From: Microbulbifer donghaiensis
GTDB lineage: Bacteria > Pseudomonadota > Gammaproteobacteria > Pseudomonadales > Cellvibrionaceae
NCBI RefSeq assembly: GCF_900129095.1
Contig: NZ_FQVA01000001.1
Span: forward strand, 2,121,615 to 2,185,614
Length of the DNA stretch: 64,000 nt
Reading direction: 5' to 3'
Position 1 is the stretch's first letter. Each line of letters begins with the position of its first letter. Shown piece after piece: positions 41,300-50,413 of this stretch. Under the pieces are notes generated by a model. The model was not told the origin of the DNA. It ran no database searches and saw only the letters and a program-made list of their open reading frames with translations. Both the position numbers and the translations under genes were made by a program.

Positions 41300-41399
41300 T
41301 ACAAAATCCTTGTTTGACTGTAGTTCCACTAGGAGCCGCGGATTGTAATGATTTTTCCTGAACGGTAAATGAATTAAAAATATTTTCTGGTGGAACGTA

Positions 41400-41744
41400 T
41401 CAAAAGCCGATGTTGTTTCCGCCCGGAGTTCCCGGAGGATGTACCACCCACTCCGGATCCTCGAACTCGCCGAGCGGGTGCACTTCGACGAAGGGCGCCG
41501 CGCTGCGAATGATTTCATCGATCTTCGGGTTGTGCCCGACCTCCATCGCATCGCGTTCCGCCTTGCTGCTCCAGCTGGCGATGGCGATCAGCGTATTGGG
41601 ATCGCCGATTTTTCGATGCAGTTCGGTACCGCGGGCACCGGACGCTTGCTGAATTAACTCGGATGCCCGTACCCAGACATCCGCGTATTCCTCCGCTGTG
41701 TGCCCCTCCTTGATCCGCACCTCGAAGATATATTTCACCGGCAT
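41400..41744 (-). CDS. Antibiotic biosynthesis monooxygenase (ABM)-like domain protein
   Basis: A 114-residue protein beginning MPVKYIFEVRIKEGHTAEEY, with TLIAIASWSSKAERDAM and a C-terminal VEVHPLGEF segment. This is the dimeric ferredoxin-like ABM/NIPSNAP pattern, found in small heme-degrading or quinol monooxygenases and uncharacterised relatives. No catalytic set can be verified from one sequence. It is a single-gene unit. Confidence 0.7.
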   Translation of the reverse strand: MPVKYIFEVRIKEGHTAEEYADVWVRASELIQQASGARGTELHRKIGDPNTLIAIASWSSKAERDAMEVGHNPKIDEIIRSAAPFVEVHPLGEFEDPEWVVHPPGTPGGNNIGF

Positions 41745-41780
41745 GTCCTCCTTACTGATCTCCGCCCGTTTTCCACCGAC

Positions 41781-41806
41781 AAAAAAGGCCGCTTCGCGCG
41801 GCCTTT
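41781..41806 (-). terminator. Rho-independent terminator of the pst-phoU operon
   Basis: GGCCGC at 41787-41792 pairs with GCGGCC at 41798-41803, extended by AAA/TTT pairs. Read on the minus strand it ends in a run of six T, 30 bases beyond the phoU stop. Confidence 0.82.
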
Positions 41807-41835
41807 CTGTTACAACTTAGGCGACAACCACGCCC

Positions 41836-42537
41836 TCAGAAATTTTTCAGGTTTTTCTGGTGGCCGTGGCGAATATCCGCACCCTCGACCAGGTAAACCA
41901 CCTGCTCGCAGATATTCTTGGCGTGGTCGCCGATGCGCTCCAGCGAGCGCAGTGACCAGAGCACATTGATCACCCGCGAAATGCTGCGCGGATCTTCCAT
42001 CATGTAGGTGATCAGCTCGCGCACCGCGGTACGATAGTCCATGTCGACCTGCTCGTCTTCCGCCAGGGTAGCCATCGCCGAGGCCACATCGAAGCGCGTG
42101 TACGCATCGAGGGCATCGTTCAGCATCTTGCGCACGGCAATGGCGATATGGCGGATCTCGGTGTAGCCGCGCGGCGAGGTACCCTCGTCCGTCAGCGCGA
42201 TGGCCATCTTGGCAATCTTGCTGGCCTCGTCGCCGATGCGCTCGAGATCGCGGGCAATGCGGGTTACCGACATCACCATGCGCAGGTCGGAAGCGGCCGG
42301 CTGGCGCTTGGCGATGATCAGCGTCGCGTGCTCGTCCAGCGCCATCTCGCGCCTGTCGATTTCCTCTTCGATGTGCAGGACTTTTTCTGCCAGCTCGCTG
42401 TCGGCGTTGGCCAGCGCGTCCACCGCGTCCGCCACCTGGCTGGCGACCATGCCGCCCATCTCCAGCATCTCGGTCTTGATGCTTTCCAGGTCCTCGTTGA
42501 ATTGACGGGAGATATGTTGATCGAAATGCATTTCCAT
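41836..42537 (-). CDS. phoU: Phosphate signalling regulator PhoU
   Basis: PhoU links the PstSCAB transporter to PhoR and keeps PhoR in its inactive state when phosphate is plentiful. From ATG 42537 the protein has 233 residues; an in-frame TTG five codons earlier is less likely. It is all-helical, with two repeats of the PhoU motif: RIARDLERIGDEASKIAKMA and SLRSLERIGDHAKNICEQVV, each containing the E(R)xGD metal-binding pattern. It is the last gene of the pst operon and is followed by the terminator at 41781-41806. Confidence 0.95.
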   Translation of the reverse strand: MEMHFDQHISRQFNEDLESIKTEMLEMGGMVASQVADAVDALANADSELAEKVLHIEEEIDRREMALDEHATLIIAKRQPAASDLRMVMSVTRIARDLERIGDEASKIAKMAIALTDEGTSPRGYTEIRHIAIAVRKMLNDALDAYTRFDVASAMATLAEDEQVDMDYRTAVRELITYMMEDPRSISRVINVLWSLRSLERIGDHAKNICEQVVYLVEGADIRHGHQKNLKNF

Positions 42538-42567
42538 AATGGTTGTTCTCAAGGAATAAGGCTCTGC

Positions 42568-43446
42568 TCAGCCGAAGCGGCCGGTGATATAGGCTTCGGT
42601 CAATTCGTGCTGCGGATTGGTGAATACGGTTTCGGTATCGTTCACTTCCACCAGGTGGCCGAGGTGGAAGTAGGCAGTGCGCTGGCTGACGCGCGCGGCC
42701 TGCTGCATCGAGTGGGTGACGATGGCGATGGTGTAGTTCTCACGCAACTCGTCGATCAGCTCTTCGATGCGCGCGGTGGCGATCGGGTCCAGGGCCGAGC
42801 AGGGTTCGTCCATCAGTATCACTTCCGGGCTCACGGCGATGGCGCGGGCGATACACAGGCGCTGCTGCTGGCCGCCGGAGAGACCGGTGCCCGGCTTGTC
42901 GAGGCGATCCTTCACTTCGTTCCACAGGCCGGCGCGGCGCAGGCTGTTCTCGACAATTTCATCCAGCTCGGCGCGGCGGCTGGCGATGCCGTGAATCTTC
43001 GGGCCGTAGGCGACGTTTTCGTAGATCGACTTCGGAAACGGATTCGGCTTCTGGAACACCATGCCCACCCGGGCGCGCAGCGGTACTACGTCGACCTTGG
43101 GACCATAAATCGGCTCGTCGTCCAGGGCCAGCTCGCCCTCGACGCGACAGCCCTCGATGGTGTCATTCATGCGGTTCAGGCAGCGCAGAAAGGTGGACTT
43201 ACCGCAGCCGGACGGACCGATCATCGCCACCACTTCGTTGCGGCCGATATCCAGGCTCACATCGTGAATCGCCTGGGCCTCGCCGTAAAACACGTTGACG
43301 TTGCGCATGCGCAGTTTGGCACTGTCGCAGAACGGCTTGCCAACGGTTTCGCGCACCTTGGTCTTGGTATCCACAGCTTCTTTTTCCAGCGGTTTGGGCT
43401 GCACCGGCTCAGCTTGGCCGGTCGCGTCCAGGGTCATGGTATTCAT
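42568..43446 (-). CDS. pstB: Phosphate ABC transporter ATP-binding protein
   Basis: The 292-residue ATPase of the PstSCAB importer. From ATG 43446 an about 45-residue N-terminal extension precedes the ATPase core. The Walker A is GPSGCGKST, the signature is [15 protein letters not shown], the Walker B is [13 protein letters not shown] and the switch His is in [11 protein letters not shown]. The frame stays open far upstream (to 44514), but that part is the wrong frame of pstA. The gene follows pstA by 32 bases. Confidence 0.95.
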   Translation of the reverse strand: MNTMTLDATGQAEPVQPKPLEKEAVDTKTKVRETVGKPFCDSAKLRMRNVNVFYGEAQAIHDVSLDIGRNEVVAMIGPSGCGKSTFLRCLNRMNDTIEGCRVEGELALDDEPIYGPKVDVVPLRARVGMVFQKPNPFPKSIYENVAYGPKIHGIASRRAELDEIVENSLRRAGLWNEVKDRLDKPGTGLSGGQQQRLCIARAIAVSPEVILMDEPCSALDPIATARIEELIDELRENYTIAIVTHSMQQAARVSQRTAYFHLGHLVEVNDTETVFTNPQHELTEAYITGRFG

Positions 43447-43478
43447 AGGCAATCCCGTTATCTTAGCATCGGCGCTGG

Positions 43479-44780
43479 CTACCAGCGGCGCTCGAGTTTC
43501 TTGCGCAGCAGCACTGCGCTGGTATTCATTAGGATCAGGAAGCTCAACAGCACCATGATCGCGGCAGACGTGCGCTCGACGAAGGCGCGCTCGGGGCTGT
43601 CGGCCCACAGGAAGATCTGTACCGGCAGCACCGTGGACGGATCGGTGATACCGCCGGGCACGTCGACGATAAACGCCACCATGCCAATCATCAGCAGCGG
43701 CGCCGTCTCGCCCAGCGCCTGGGCCATGCCGATAATCGCGCCGGTGAGCATGCCCGGCATCGCCAGCGGCAGCACGTGGTGGAAGACCACCTGCATGCGC
43801 GAGGCGCCCATACCCATGGCCGCCTCGCGGATCGAAGGCGGCACCGCCTTCAGTGCGGCGCGGCTGGAAATGATGATCGTCGGCAGGGTCATCAGCGTCA
43901 GCACCAAACCACCGACCAGCGGCGCCGAGCGGGGCAGCTCGAAGAAGTTGATAAAGATCGCCAAGCCCAGCAAGCCGAACACGATGGACGGCACCGCGGC
44001 GAGGTTGTTGATATTCACCTCGATCAGGTCGGTCCAGCGGTTTTTCGGCGCGTACTCCTCGAGATAGATCGCGGCAGCGACGCCGATCGGGAAGGACAGC
44101 GCCAGCGTTACCAGCAGCGTAAACAGCGAGCCCATCAGCGCGGCGCGGATGCCGGCCTGTTCCGGTTCGCGGGAGTCGCCGTTGGTGAAGAAGGTGGTGT
44201 TGAAGCGCTTCTTCAGTTCGCCGCTGTCCATCAGCTGTTCGATCCAGCCGGCCTTCTGGTCCGAGGTGCGGCCGCGGAAGCCCTCGGCGGAATCGGACAG
44301 GCTCTTGACGAAGGTGTCGACATCGTCGTCGGCGGTCAGCCAAACGGTTTCCGTCTGGCCGAGCAGTTCCGGATTCGCCTTGAGGCGGTCGCGCAGCGTG
44401 AAGGGCGCGCCGGTGGAAATCAGGCTGTTGAGTTCGCGCTTGTCGCCGCGGCTGGTCGCCTGCGGGAAGCGCTGCTGCAGGGCCTGGCGGATAACACCGG
44501 TAAAGTTGGCCCACGCCAGGCTCTCGTCATCGACCTTGTCGATGCCGAGCACCTGCTCGTCATAGTGCACGCGCAACTCAATGGCGGTCTGCACGAAGGC
44601 GCCACTGCCCTTGCCGATAATGTCGGTGAACAGTATCAGCACCGCGAGCACGCCGAAGGCGATACTCGCGATACCCAGGCCGCGAAACAGCTTTTCCTTG
44701 CGATGGCGGCTGGCGAGGCGCTGCTCGATGCGCTCGCGCACCTGCTGCTGTGTCAGTTTGGTTTGGGTCAGATCAGTCAT
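43479..44780 (-). CDS. pstA: Phosphate ABC transporter permease PstA
   Basis: A 433-residue permease, longer than the 296-residue E. coli PstA. The first helix (about 33-53) is followed by an about 165-residue periplasmic DUF3333-like domain (residues 55-220). Then come the usual ABC permease helices with the EAA motif ([20 protein letters not shown]). This long form is common in Pseudomonas and relatives. Its start overlaps the pstC stop by eight bases, indicating coupling. Confidence 0.94.
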   Translation of the reverse strand: MTDLTQTKLTQQQVRERIEQRLASRHRKEKLFRGLGIASIAFGVLAVLILFTDIIGKGSGAFVQTAIELRVHYDEQVLGIDKVDDESLAWANFTGVIRQALQQRFPQATSRGDKRELNSLISTGAPFTLRDRLKANPELLGQTETVWLTADDDVDTFVKSLSDSAEGFRGRTSDQKAGWIEQLMDSGELKKRFNTTFFTNGDSREPEQAGIRAALMGSLFTLLVTLALSFPIGVAAAIYLEEYAPKNRWTDLIEVNINNLAAVPSIVFGLLGLAIFINFFELPRSAPLVGGLVLTLMTLPTIIISSRAALKAVPPSIREAAMGMGASRMQVVFHHVLPLAMPGMLTGAIIGMAQALGETAPLLMIGMVAFIVDVPGGITDPSTVLPVQIFLWADSPERAFVERTSAAIMVLLSFLILMNTSAVLLRKKLERRW

Positions 44781-46152
44781 ACTGTTCCCGGTATTTTTTC
44801 ACTACGTGCAGGGCGATAAAGTTCAGCACCAGAGTCGACAGGAACAGCATCAGACCCAAGGCGAAGGCGGCGAGGGTTTTCGGGCTGTCGAACTCCTGGT
44901 CGCCGACCAGCAGGGTGACAATCTGCACCGTCACGGTGGTCACGGATTCGAGGGGGTTGGCGGTCAGGTTCGCGGCCAGGCCGGCGGCCATCACCACGAT
45001 CATCGTCTCGCCAATCGCGCGGGATACCGCCAGCAGCACACCGCCGACGATGCCGGGCAGGGCAGCGGGGATGACGACCTTACGCACGGTTTCGGACTTG
45101 GTCGAGCCGAGCCCGAGGGCGCCGTCGCGCAGGGATTGCGGCACCGCGTTGATCACATCGTCGGACAGCGACGACACGAACGGAATAATCATGATGCCCA
45201 TGACCAGGCCGGCCGCCAGCGCGCTTTCGCTGGAGGCCTGCAGCCCCATGGACATGGCCAGGTCGCGGATAAAGGGGGCGACGGTCAGCGCGGCAAAAAA
45301 ACCGTAAACGACGGTTGGCACACCGGCGAGAATTTCAATCACCGGCTTGGCAAAGGTGCGCACGCGCTTGCTGGCGTATTCGGCCAGATAGATGGCCGAC
45401 ATCAGTCCCACCGGCACCGCCACGAACATCGCAATGGCGGACACCATCAGCGTACCGGTAAACAGCGGCACTGCACCGAAGGCACCGCTGGAGCCGACCT
45501 GGTCGGCCCTCAGGGCCATCTGCGGACTCCAGTGCAGGCCGAACAGGAACTCGGTGATCGGTACCGACTGGAAGAAGCGCAGGGATTCAAACAGTACCGA
45601 CAGCAAAATGCCGACCGTGGTGAAGATTGCCGCGCAGGCGCAGGTAATCAGCACGCCGCGCAGGACTTTTTCCACCTTCTCGCGCGCGCGCAGTTGCGGT
45701 GAAAAACGCAGTACGGCGAAGGCCCCTAGGCCGATCGCCAGGATCAGGCTCAGCGCCGCCTGCAGATTGCGCGAGCCATTGCGCAGATCGGTAAAGCGCT
45801 CCGCGGCGGCCTGTACCTGCGGCGACGCCTCGCCAAACAGGTGGCCGGCGGCCAGGTTCTGGATCTGCGCGTAGAGCAGATTCTGTCCGGCGACGGTGTC
45901 GGGCTTGTCGGCGATGCCATTCATGACCAAGGCACGGATAATCGCATCGTCAAACGCGAGCCAGATCCCCAGCAGTAACAGCGCCGGCAGTCCGCACCAG
46001 AGGGCGGTGTGCAGGCCGTAGTAACTGGGCAGTGAGGCCAGTTTGCGCAGGCCGCCACTGGTGCGCGCGGCGGTCAGCGCGCGACTGAAGCCGGTGCCGT
46101 AGGCTACCAGTATCAGCAGCAGCAACAGGGCGAACAGGGTGGGTGTTTGCAT
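44773..46152 (-). CDS. pstC: Phosphate ABC transporter permease PstC
   Basis: A 459-residue permease of the high-affinity phosphate importer, longer than the 319-residue E. coli PstC. An N-terminal helix pair and an about 60-residue periplasmic part precede the core helices. The EAA-type segment is SLRDGALGLGSTKSETVRKV. It overlaps pstA by eight bases at its 3' end. Upstream, a stem-loop at 46236-46265 separates it from pstS and is expected to lower its expression relative to PstS. Confidence 0.94.
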   Translation of the reverse strand: MQTPTLFALLLLLILVAYGTGFSRALTAARTSGGLRKLASLPSYYGLHTALWCGLPALLLLGIWLAFDDAIIRALVMNGIADKPDTVAGQNLLYAQIQNLAAGHLFGEASPQVQAAAERFTDLRNGSRNLQAALSLILAIGLGAFAVLRFSPQLRAREKVEKVLRGVLITCACAAIFTTVGILLSVLFESLRFFQSVPITEFLFGLHWSPQMALRADQVGSSGAFGAVPLFTGTLMVSAIAMFVAVPVGLMSAIYLAEYASKRVRTFAKPVIEILAGVPTVVYGFFAALTVAPFIRDLAMSMGLQASSESALAAGLVMGIMIIPFVSSLSDDVINAVPQSLRDGALGLGSTKSETVRKVVIPAALPGIVGGVLLAVSRAIGETMIVVMAAGLAANLTANPLESVTTVTVQIVTLLVGDQEFDSPKTLAAFALGLMLFLSTLVLNFIALHVVKKYREQYD

Positions 46153-46235
46153 CGATTTACCGTGCCATCATTTTTGTTGCCGGCATTATCCGGACTCTTA
46201 GTTAGGTTTCCACGGCCACGCTCGTGCGGCCTATA

Positions 46236-46265
46236 AACAAAAAGCCAAGCCCTTGCGGGCTTGGC
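46236..46265 (-). terminator. Partial terminator between pstS and pstC
   Basis: A perfect 9-bp stem (GCCAAGCCC at 46244-46252 with GGGCTTGGC at 46257-46265) is followed on the minus strand by TTTTTGTTT. It lies 38 bases past the pstS stop and 84 bases before the pstC start. It likely gives more pstS than pstCAB mRNA, as expected for a binding protein needed in excess. Confidence 0.8.
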
Positions 46266-46302
46266 TGGTAATTCCATTTACCTACAGCGATTCCTGAAAC
46301 TT

Positions 46303-47370
46303 TTATTTCGCAGCCAGGTTGCTCAGCGCGTTCAGCTTGCGCACGTCGGTGGCTACTTGCTGGCGCTTGGCGGTCGGCAGCGGAATCATGCCCTTGTCGG
46401 CCAGGTAACCGTCCTCACCCCAGGCGCGCTCGCTGGTGAACTCCGCCAGGAACTGCTTCACGCCCGGTACCACGTCGGCGTGCGCCTTCTTCACGTAGAT
46501 GAACAGCGGGCGGGAGACCGGATAGCTCTGATCGGCGATGGAGTCAAAAGTCGGCTCATTACCTTCGATCAGGGAGCCCTGTACCTTGTCGGCGTTCTGG
46601 TCGAGGAAGCTGAAGCCGAAGATGCCCAGGGCATTCGGGTTGGCCACCAGCTTGTTCACGATCAGGTTGTCGTTCTCACCGGCTTCAATGTAAGCGCCGT
46701 CTTCACGGATGGTGTGACAGATGGCCTTGTAAGCGTTCTTGTCGCTGTCTTTCTTGGCGGCGATCCAGTCGAACTTCTTGCAGCCACCTTCCATTGCCAG
46801 CTCGGCGAAGGCGTCGCGGGTACCGGAAGTCGGGGGCGGGCCCAGCACTTCGATCTTGTGCGCCGGCAGGGCCGGGTTGACGTCTTTCCAGGTCTTGTAG
46901 GGGTTGGCTACCAGGGTTGCGGAGCCGTCCGGGTTCGGCACTTCCTTGGCCAGCGCCAGGAAGATGTCCTTGCGGCTCAGTTCGAAAGGCTGGTCCGCCT
47001 TGGAGTTGGCCAGCACGATACCGTCGAAGCCGATCTGTACTTCCACCACGTCGACGCCGTTGCTGTTACACATTTCCAGCTCAGACTGCTTGATGCGGCG
47101 GGAGGCGCCGGTGATGTCGGCGGTGTTCTCGCCCACGCCCTGGCAGAACAGCTTCATGCCGCCGCCGGTACCGGTGGATTCGACAACCGGGGTCTTGAAC
47201 TGGGTCGCGCGGCTGAAGCGCTCGGCCACAGTGGTGGTAAACGGGTATACGGTGGACGAGCCGACGATGCTGATATGATCGCGGGCCGCCAGGGCCACCT
47301 GAGATGCGGCGATGGTCAGTGCCGCCAGGGAAGTGGCCACAAGTTTCTTGGCAACGGGGCGTTTGTTCAT
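46303..47370 (-). CDS. pstS: Phosphate-binding periplasmic protein PstS
   Basis: From ATG 47370, with GGAG in front, the protein has 355 residues. The signal peptide covers about 1-29 (ending VALA). The phosphate-binding signature DHISIVGSSTVYPFTTTVAE follows, and VESTGTGGGMKLFC and DITGASRRIKQ supply further ligands. This belongs to the PstS group of the Pseudomonas type. It is the first gene of pstSCAB-phoU and has a Pho box 75-93 bases upstream. Confidence 0.95.
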   Translation of the reverse strand: MNKRPVAKKLVATSLAALTIAASQVALAARDHISIVGSSTVYPFTTTVAERFSRATQFKTPVVESTGTGGGMKLFCQGVGENTADITGASRRIKQSELEMCNSNGVDVVEVQIGFDGIVLANSKADQPFELSRKDIFLALAKEVPNPDGSATLVANPYKTWKDVNPALPAHKIEVLGPPPTSGTRDAFAELAMEGGCKKFDWIAAKKDSDKNAYKAICHTIREDGAYIEAGENDNLIVNKLVANPNALGIFGFSFLDQNADKVQGSLIEGNEPTFDSIADQSYPVSRPLFIYVKKAHADVVPGVKQFLAEFTSERAWGEDGYLADKGMIPLPTAKRQQVATDVRKLNALSNLAAK

Positions 47371-47444
47371 GGATAACTCCAGTGTGTGTATTTGTTTCAC
47401 GCAGCGATGCTAGGAACAACGGGTGACGATTCTATGAATGAAAG

Positions 47445-47463
47445 ATGACAAAAAGGTTACAAA
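47445..47463 (-). promoter_or_regulatory. Pho box upstream of pstS
   Basis: On the minus strand TTTGTAACCTTTTTGTCAT contains a TGTAA and a TGTCA half-site 11 bases apart with an AT-rich spacer, about 75 bases before pstS. This matches PhoB-binding sites and the similar site at phoB (34524-34542). Confidence 0.75.
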
Positions 47464-47642
47464 GAGCCCCTGAATGGCCCCATAGCCTCTGTGCGGTTGG
47501 TGCGGCAGCCCGACTTTCAGGGGGCGCCGCGGAGTTATTCAGGCTCCCAGGTCACCGGATTGCACATCTGGCGCCGAATCTGCTGGCGCGGTAGTCTGTC
47601 CGGCAGACAACAGAACAATAAGATGTAATGAGAGACGTCCCC

Positions 47643-48218
47643 ATGTCCCCTCTACTTGGCCTGGCGCGTGCGCTGGACCGGCTGGCCAGCGGCGCCGGCC
47701 GGCTGCTCAGCTGGTTCACCCTGGCGATGGTGCTGCTGCAGAGCGCGGTAGTGCTGCTGCGCTACGGATTCGATGGCGGCTCGGTGGCCCTGCAGGACGC
47801 CGTCATCTACCTGCACGGCGCCGCCTTTATGCTCGGCCTGGCCTATGCGCTGTACACCGATTCCCATGTGCGCGTCGATGTCTTCTACCGCCGCATGAGT
47901 GACCGTGGCAGGGCCTGGGTCAATGCGGTGGGCACCCTGGTATTCCTGCTACCCATGTGCACCTTCATCCTGCTCGGCAGCTGGCAGTTCGCCGCCAACA
48001 GCTGGGCGGTGTTCGAGTCCAGCGCCAGTGCCGGCGGCTTGCCCGGGGTCTTCCTGCTCAAGAGCCTGATACCACTGGCGGCGCTGACGCTGGCGCTGGC
48101 CGGCCTGGCCCAGTTCGGCCGGGCCCTGGCGCAGCTGATGGAGGTACAGTCACCGGCCGCCCCCACGGCGCCCCAAATGACCGCGCCGCAAGCGCAGGCG
48201 GAGGAGGCGAGCGTATGA
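47643..48218 (+). CDS. TRAP transporter small permease (DctQ family)
   Basis: A 191-residue protein with four membrane helices, from ATG 47643 behind GAGAG; an in-frame ATG at 47628 is less well placed. TRAP small permeases pair with the large DctM subunit for Na+-driven uptake of organic acids delivered by a periplasmic binding protein. It carries the DctQ patterns LLRYGFDGGSVALQDAV and DSHVRVDVFYRRMSDRGRAW. It overlaps the large permease gene by four bases (ATGA). Confidence 0.9.
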   Translation: MSPLLGLARALDRLASGAGRLLSWFTLAMVLLQSAVVLLRYGFDGGSVALQDAVIYLHGAAFMLGLAYALYTDSHVRVDVFYRRMSDRGRAWVNAVGTLVFLLPMCTFILLGSWQFAANSWAVFESSASAGGLPGVFLLKSLIPLAALTLALAGLAQFGRALAQLMEVQSPAAPTAPQMTAPQAQAEEASV

Positions 48219-49579
48219 TCGAGCTGATTCCGCTGCTGATGTTCGCCGCCGTCTGCGGCCTGCTGATGTTCGGCTACCCGGTGGCCTTTACCCTGGGCGG
48301 CACCGCGCTGCTGGCGGCCGCGCTGGGGATAGTCTTCGGCATCTTCGACGCCGAGCTGCTGCGCGCCTTCCCCGATCGCCTCTATGGCATCATGCAAAAT
48401 GGCACCCTGGTGGCGGTGCCGCTGTTCGTGCTGATGGGCGTGATGCTGGAGCGGGCGCGCATCGCCGAGGAACTGCTGGTCAATCTGGCGCGGGTGTTCG
48501 CGCGGGTGCCGGCGGGCATGGCCATATCAGTAGTGGTGGTGGGTGCACTGCTGGCCGCCAGCACGGGTATCGTCGGCGCCACGGTGGTGACCATGGGCCT
48601 GATGTCCCTGCCGACCATGCTGAAACGGGGCTATTCGCCCCGCCTGGCCACCGGCACCATCTGCGCGACCGGCACCCTCGGCCAGATTATTCCGCCGTCC
48701 ATCGCCCTGGTACTGCTCGGCGACACCCTCTCGAATGCCTACCAGCAGGCGCAGCTGTCCGCCGGCATCTTCAACCCGCAGCCGGTCAGCGTCGGTGACC
48801 TGTTTATCGGCGCGATCATCCCCGGCCTACTGCTAGTGGCGGCCTATATCATCTACCTGCTGTTTGTGGCGCGGCGCGAGCCGGCGGCGGCGCCTGCGGG
48901 GGCCGTGGAAGCCGTGGATCTCTGGCAGACCGTGAAAAGCCTGCTGCCGCCTATCTCGCTGATGCTGCTGGTGCTGGGCTCCATCATCAGTGGCGCCGCC
49001 ACGCCGACCGAGGCCGCCGCCGTCGGCGCCCTGGGTGCCGGCATACTGGCGCGCAGTCGCGGTGCCCTGGGCTGGGCGCGGGCGGGGGAGGTCGGCCGCA
49101 GCACCCTGCAGGTGACGGCGATGGTATTCGCGATCCTGATCGGCGCCTCGCTGTTCTCACTGGTGTTCCGCGGCTACGACGGCGAGGAACTGGTGACCGG
49201 CATCTTCCACAGCCTGCCCGGCGGCGTGGTCGGCGCGACCCTGCTGGTGATGGTGGTGATCTTCCTGCTCGGCTTCATCCTCGACTTTATCGAGATCACT
49301 TTCGTGGTGGTGCCGATCGTCGGCCCGGTGCTGCTGGCCATGGGCGTGGATCCGGTGTGGCTCGGCATCATGATTGCAATCAACCTACAGACCTCCTTCC
49401 TGACCCCGCCATTTGGCTTTGCGCTCTTCTACCTGCGCGGGGTCGCGCCGGTGGAGGTGGCCACCGGGGCCATCTACCGCGGGGTGATGCCGTTTATTGC
49501 GATTCAGCTGTTGCTGCTCTGTCTGCTGGCCCTGTGGCCGGCACTCGCCACCTGGCTGCCCGACGCGCTCGCGCGCTGA
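48215..49579 (+). CDS. TRAP transporter large permease (DctM family)
   Basis: A 454-residue protein with about twelve membrane helices. It begins MIELIPLLMFAAVCGLLMFG at ATG 48215, overlapping the DctQ stop. The TRAP-DctM family shows in GTICATGTLGQIIPPSIALV, ISGAATPTEAAAVGALG and DFIEITFVVVPIVGPVL. It forms the transport channel with the small permease. The likely partner binding protein, DctP, lies 0.83 kb away on the opposite strand (50414-51547). Confidence 0.93.
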   Translation: MIELIPLLMFAAVCGLLMFGYPVAFTLGGTALLAAALGIVFGIFDAELLRAFPDRLYGIMQNGTLVAVPLFVLMGVMLERARIAEELLVNLARVFARVPAGMAISVVVVGALLAASTGIVGATVVTMGLMSLPTMLKRGYSPRLATGTICATGTLGQIIPPSIALVLLGDTLSNAYQQAQLSAGIFNPQPVSVGDLFIGAIIPGLLLVAAYIIYLLFVARREPAAAPAGAVEAVDLWQTVKSLLPPISLMLLVLGSIISGAATPTEAAAVGALGAGILARSRGALGWARAGEVGRSTLQVTAMVFAILIGASLFSLVFRGYDGEELVTGIFHSLPGGVVGATLLVMVVIFLLGFILDFIEITFVVVPIVGPVLLAMGVDPVWLGIMIAINLQTSFLTPPFGFALFYLRGVAPVEVATGAIYRGVMPFIAIQLLLLCLLALWPALATWLPDALAR

Positions 49580-49722
49580 CGGCGGACATAGTGCTAGAGC
49601 CAGGAATTCCAGCGTTTTTGGCTTTAGGAGACTGGCTAAATGCTGGTCAGATTGTGCTAGAATGCGCCACCCTGCCGACCACGGCGGGACTGAATAACTC
49701 TAACAATAGATGTGAGCAGTCG

Positions 49723-50112
49723 ATGTCCGCACTTGATGAAGATCCGCAACCCACAGGCACCCTGACGCTGCAGACGCAGACCATGCCCCGGGACACCAAT
49801 CCCCAGGGCGACGTGTTTGCCGGCTGGCTGATGTCGCAGATGGACCTTGCCGGCGCCATCCTCGCCCAGAGTATCGCCCGCGGCCGCGTCACCACGGTTG
49901 CCGTGGGCAGCATGGTATTCCTGCGCCCCGTGCCAGTGGGCTCTACCGTCAGTTGCTACGCCGAAGCCCTCGAAGTGGGCCGCTCCTCCATCCGCACCAT
50001 GGTGGAAGTCTGGCTGACGCGGGTGGATTCCGGCGAACAGGTGAAAGTCACCGAAGGCGAGTTCGTATTCGTGGCCATCGACGACCGCGGTCACACGCGC
50101 CCGCTGCCGTAA
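49723..50112 (+). CDS. Acyl-CoA thioesterase, YciA-like hotdog fold
   Basis: The 129-residue protein starts at ATG 49723; an earlier start at 49357 overlaps the permease gene and is not conserved. The hotdog active-site segment reads TNPQGDVFAGWLMSQMDLAG, with Asn and Asp in the positions of YciA-type thioesterases. The later stretch VGSMVFLRPVPVGSTVSCYA is typical of this family. It likely hydrolyses a broad range of acyl-CoAs. A 143-base gap separates it from the TRAP gene. Confidence 0.9.
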   Translation: MSALDEDPQPTGTLTLQTQTMPRDTNPQGDVFAGWLMSQMDLAGAILAQSIARGRVTTVAVGSMVFLRPVPVGSTVSCYAEALEVGRSSIRTMVEVWLTRVDSGEQVKVTEGEFVFVAIDDRGHTRPLP

Positions 50113-50152
50113 TCAATCCCCGCCTGTCCCGCTCGGTGCTATACCGAGTGGG

Positions 50153-50398
50153 ATGATCGAATCTCTTCTCGAACAGCTGCTCGTACTGGCGGGAATCCTG
50201 CTGATACCGGGCGGCCTGCTGCTGTTGCTATTGGCCAGACTGCGCTGGAGCAGCAAGGCGACCCTGGCCGGCCTGGTGCTGATGGCCCTGGGTGCCCTGC
50301 TGCTGGTGCGCATGCACTATGTGGAATATTGGCGGATAGATGGCTGCCTGGACGCCGGTGGCAAATACGACCAAAGCACCGGCAATTGCATACAATAG
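50153..50398 (+). CDS. Small two-helix membrane protein with a C-terminal cysteine pair
   Basis: The 81-residue protein begins at ATG 50153. Two membrane helices lie at about 8-28 and 36-52. They are followed by a periplasmic or cytosolic tail with Cys65 and Cys79 in DGCLDAGGKYDQSTGNC. I recall this CLDxGG tail pattern from other small gammaproteobacterial proteins of unknown role, but no name attaches to them. The two cysteines could form a disulfide if the tail is periplasmic. It follows the thioesterase by 40 bases. Confidence 0.6.
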   Translation: MIESLLEQLLVLAGILLIPGGLLLLLLARLRWSSKATLAGLVLMALGALLLVRMHYVEYWRIDGCLDAGGKYDQSTGNCIQ

Positions 50399-50413
50399 GT
50401 CGCCTTTGCCCGA

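Noticed and set aside
43447-44514. Upstream extension of pstB through pstA
   Set aside because: It is a different frame of pstA and lacks conservation; pstB begins with [10 protein letters not shown] at 43446.
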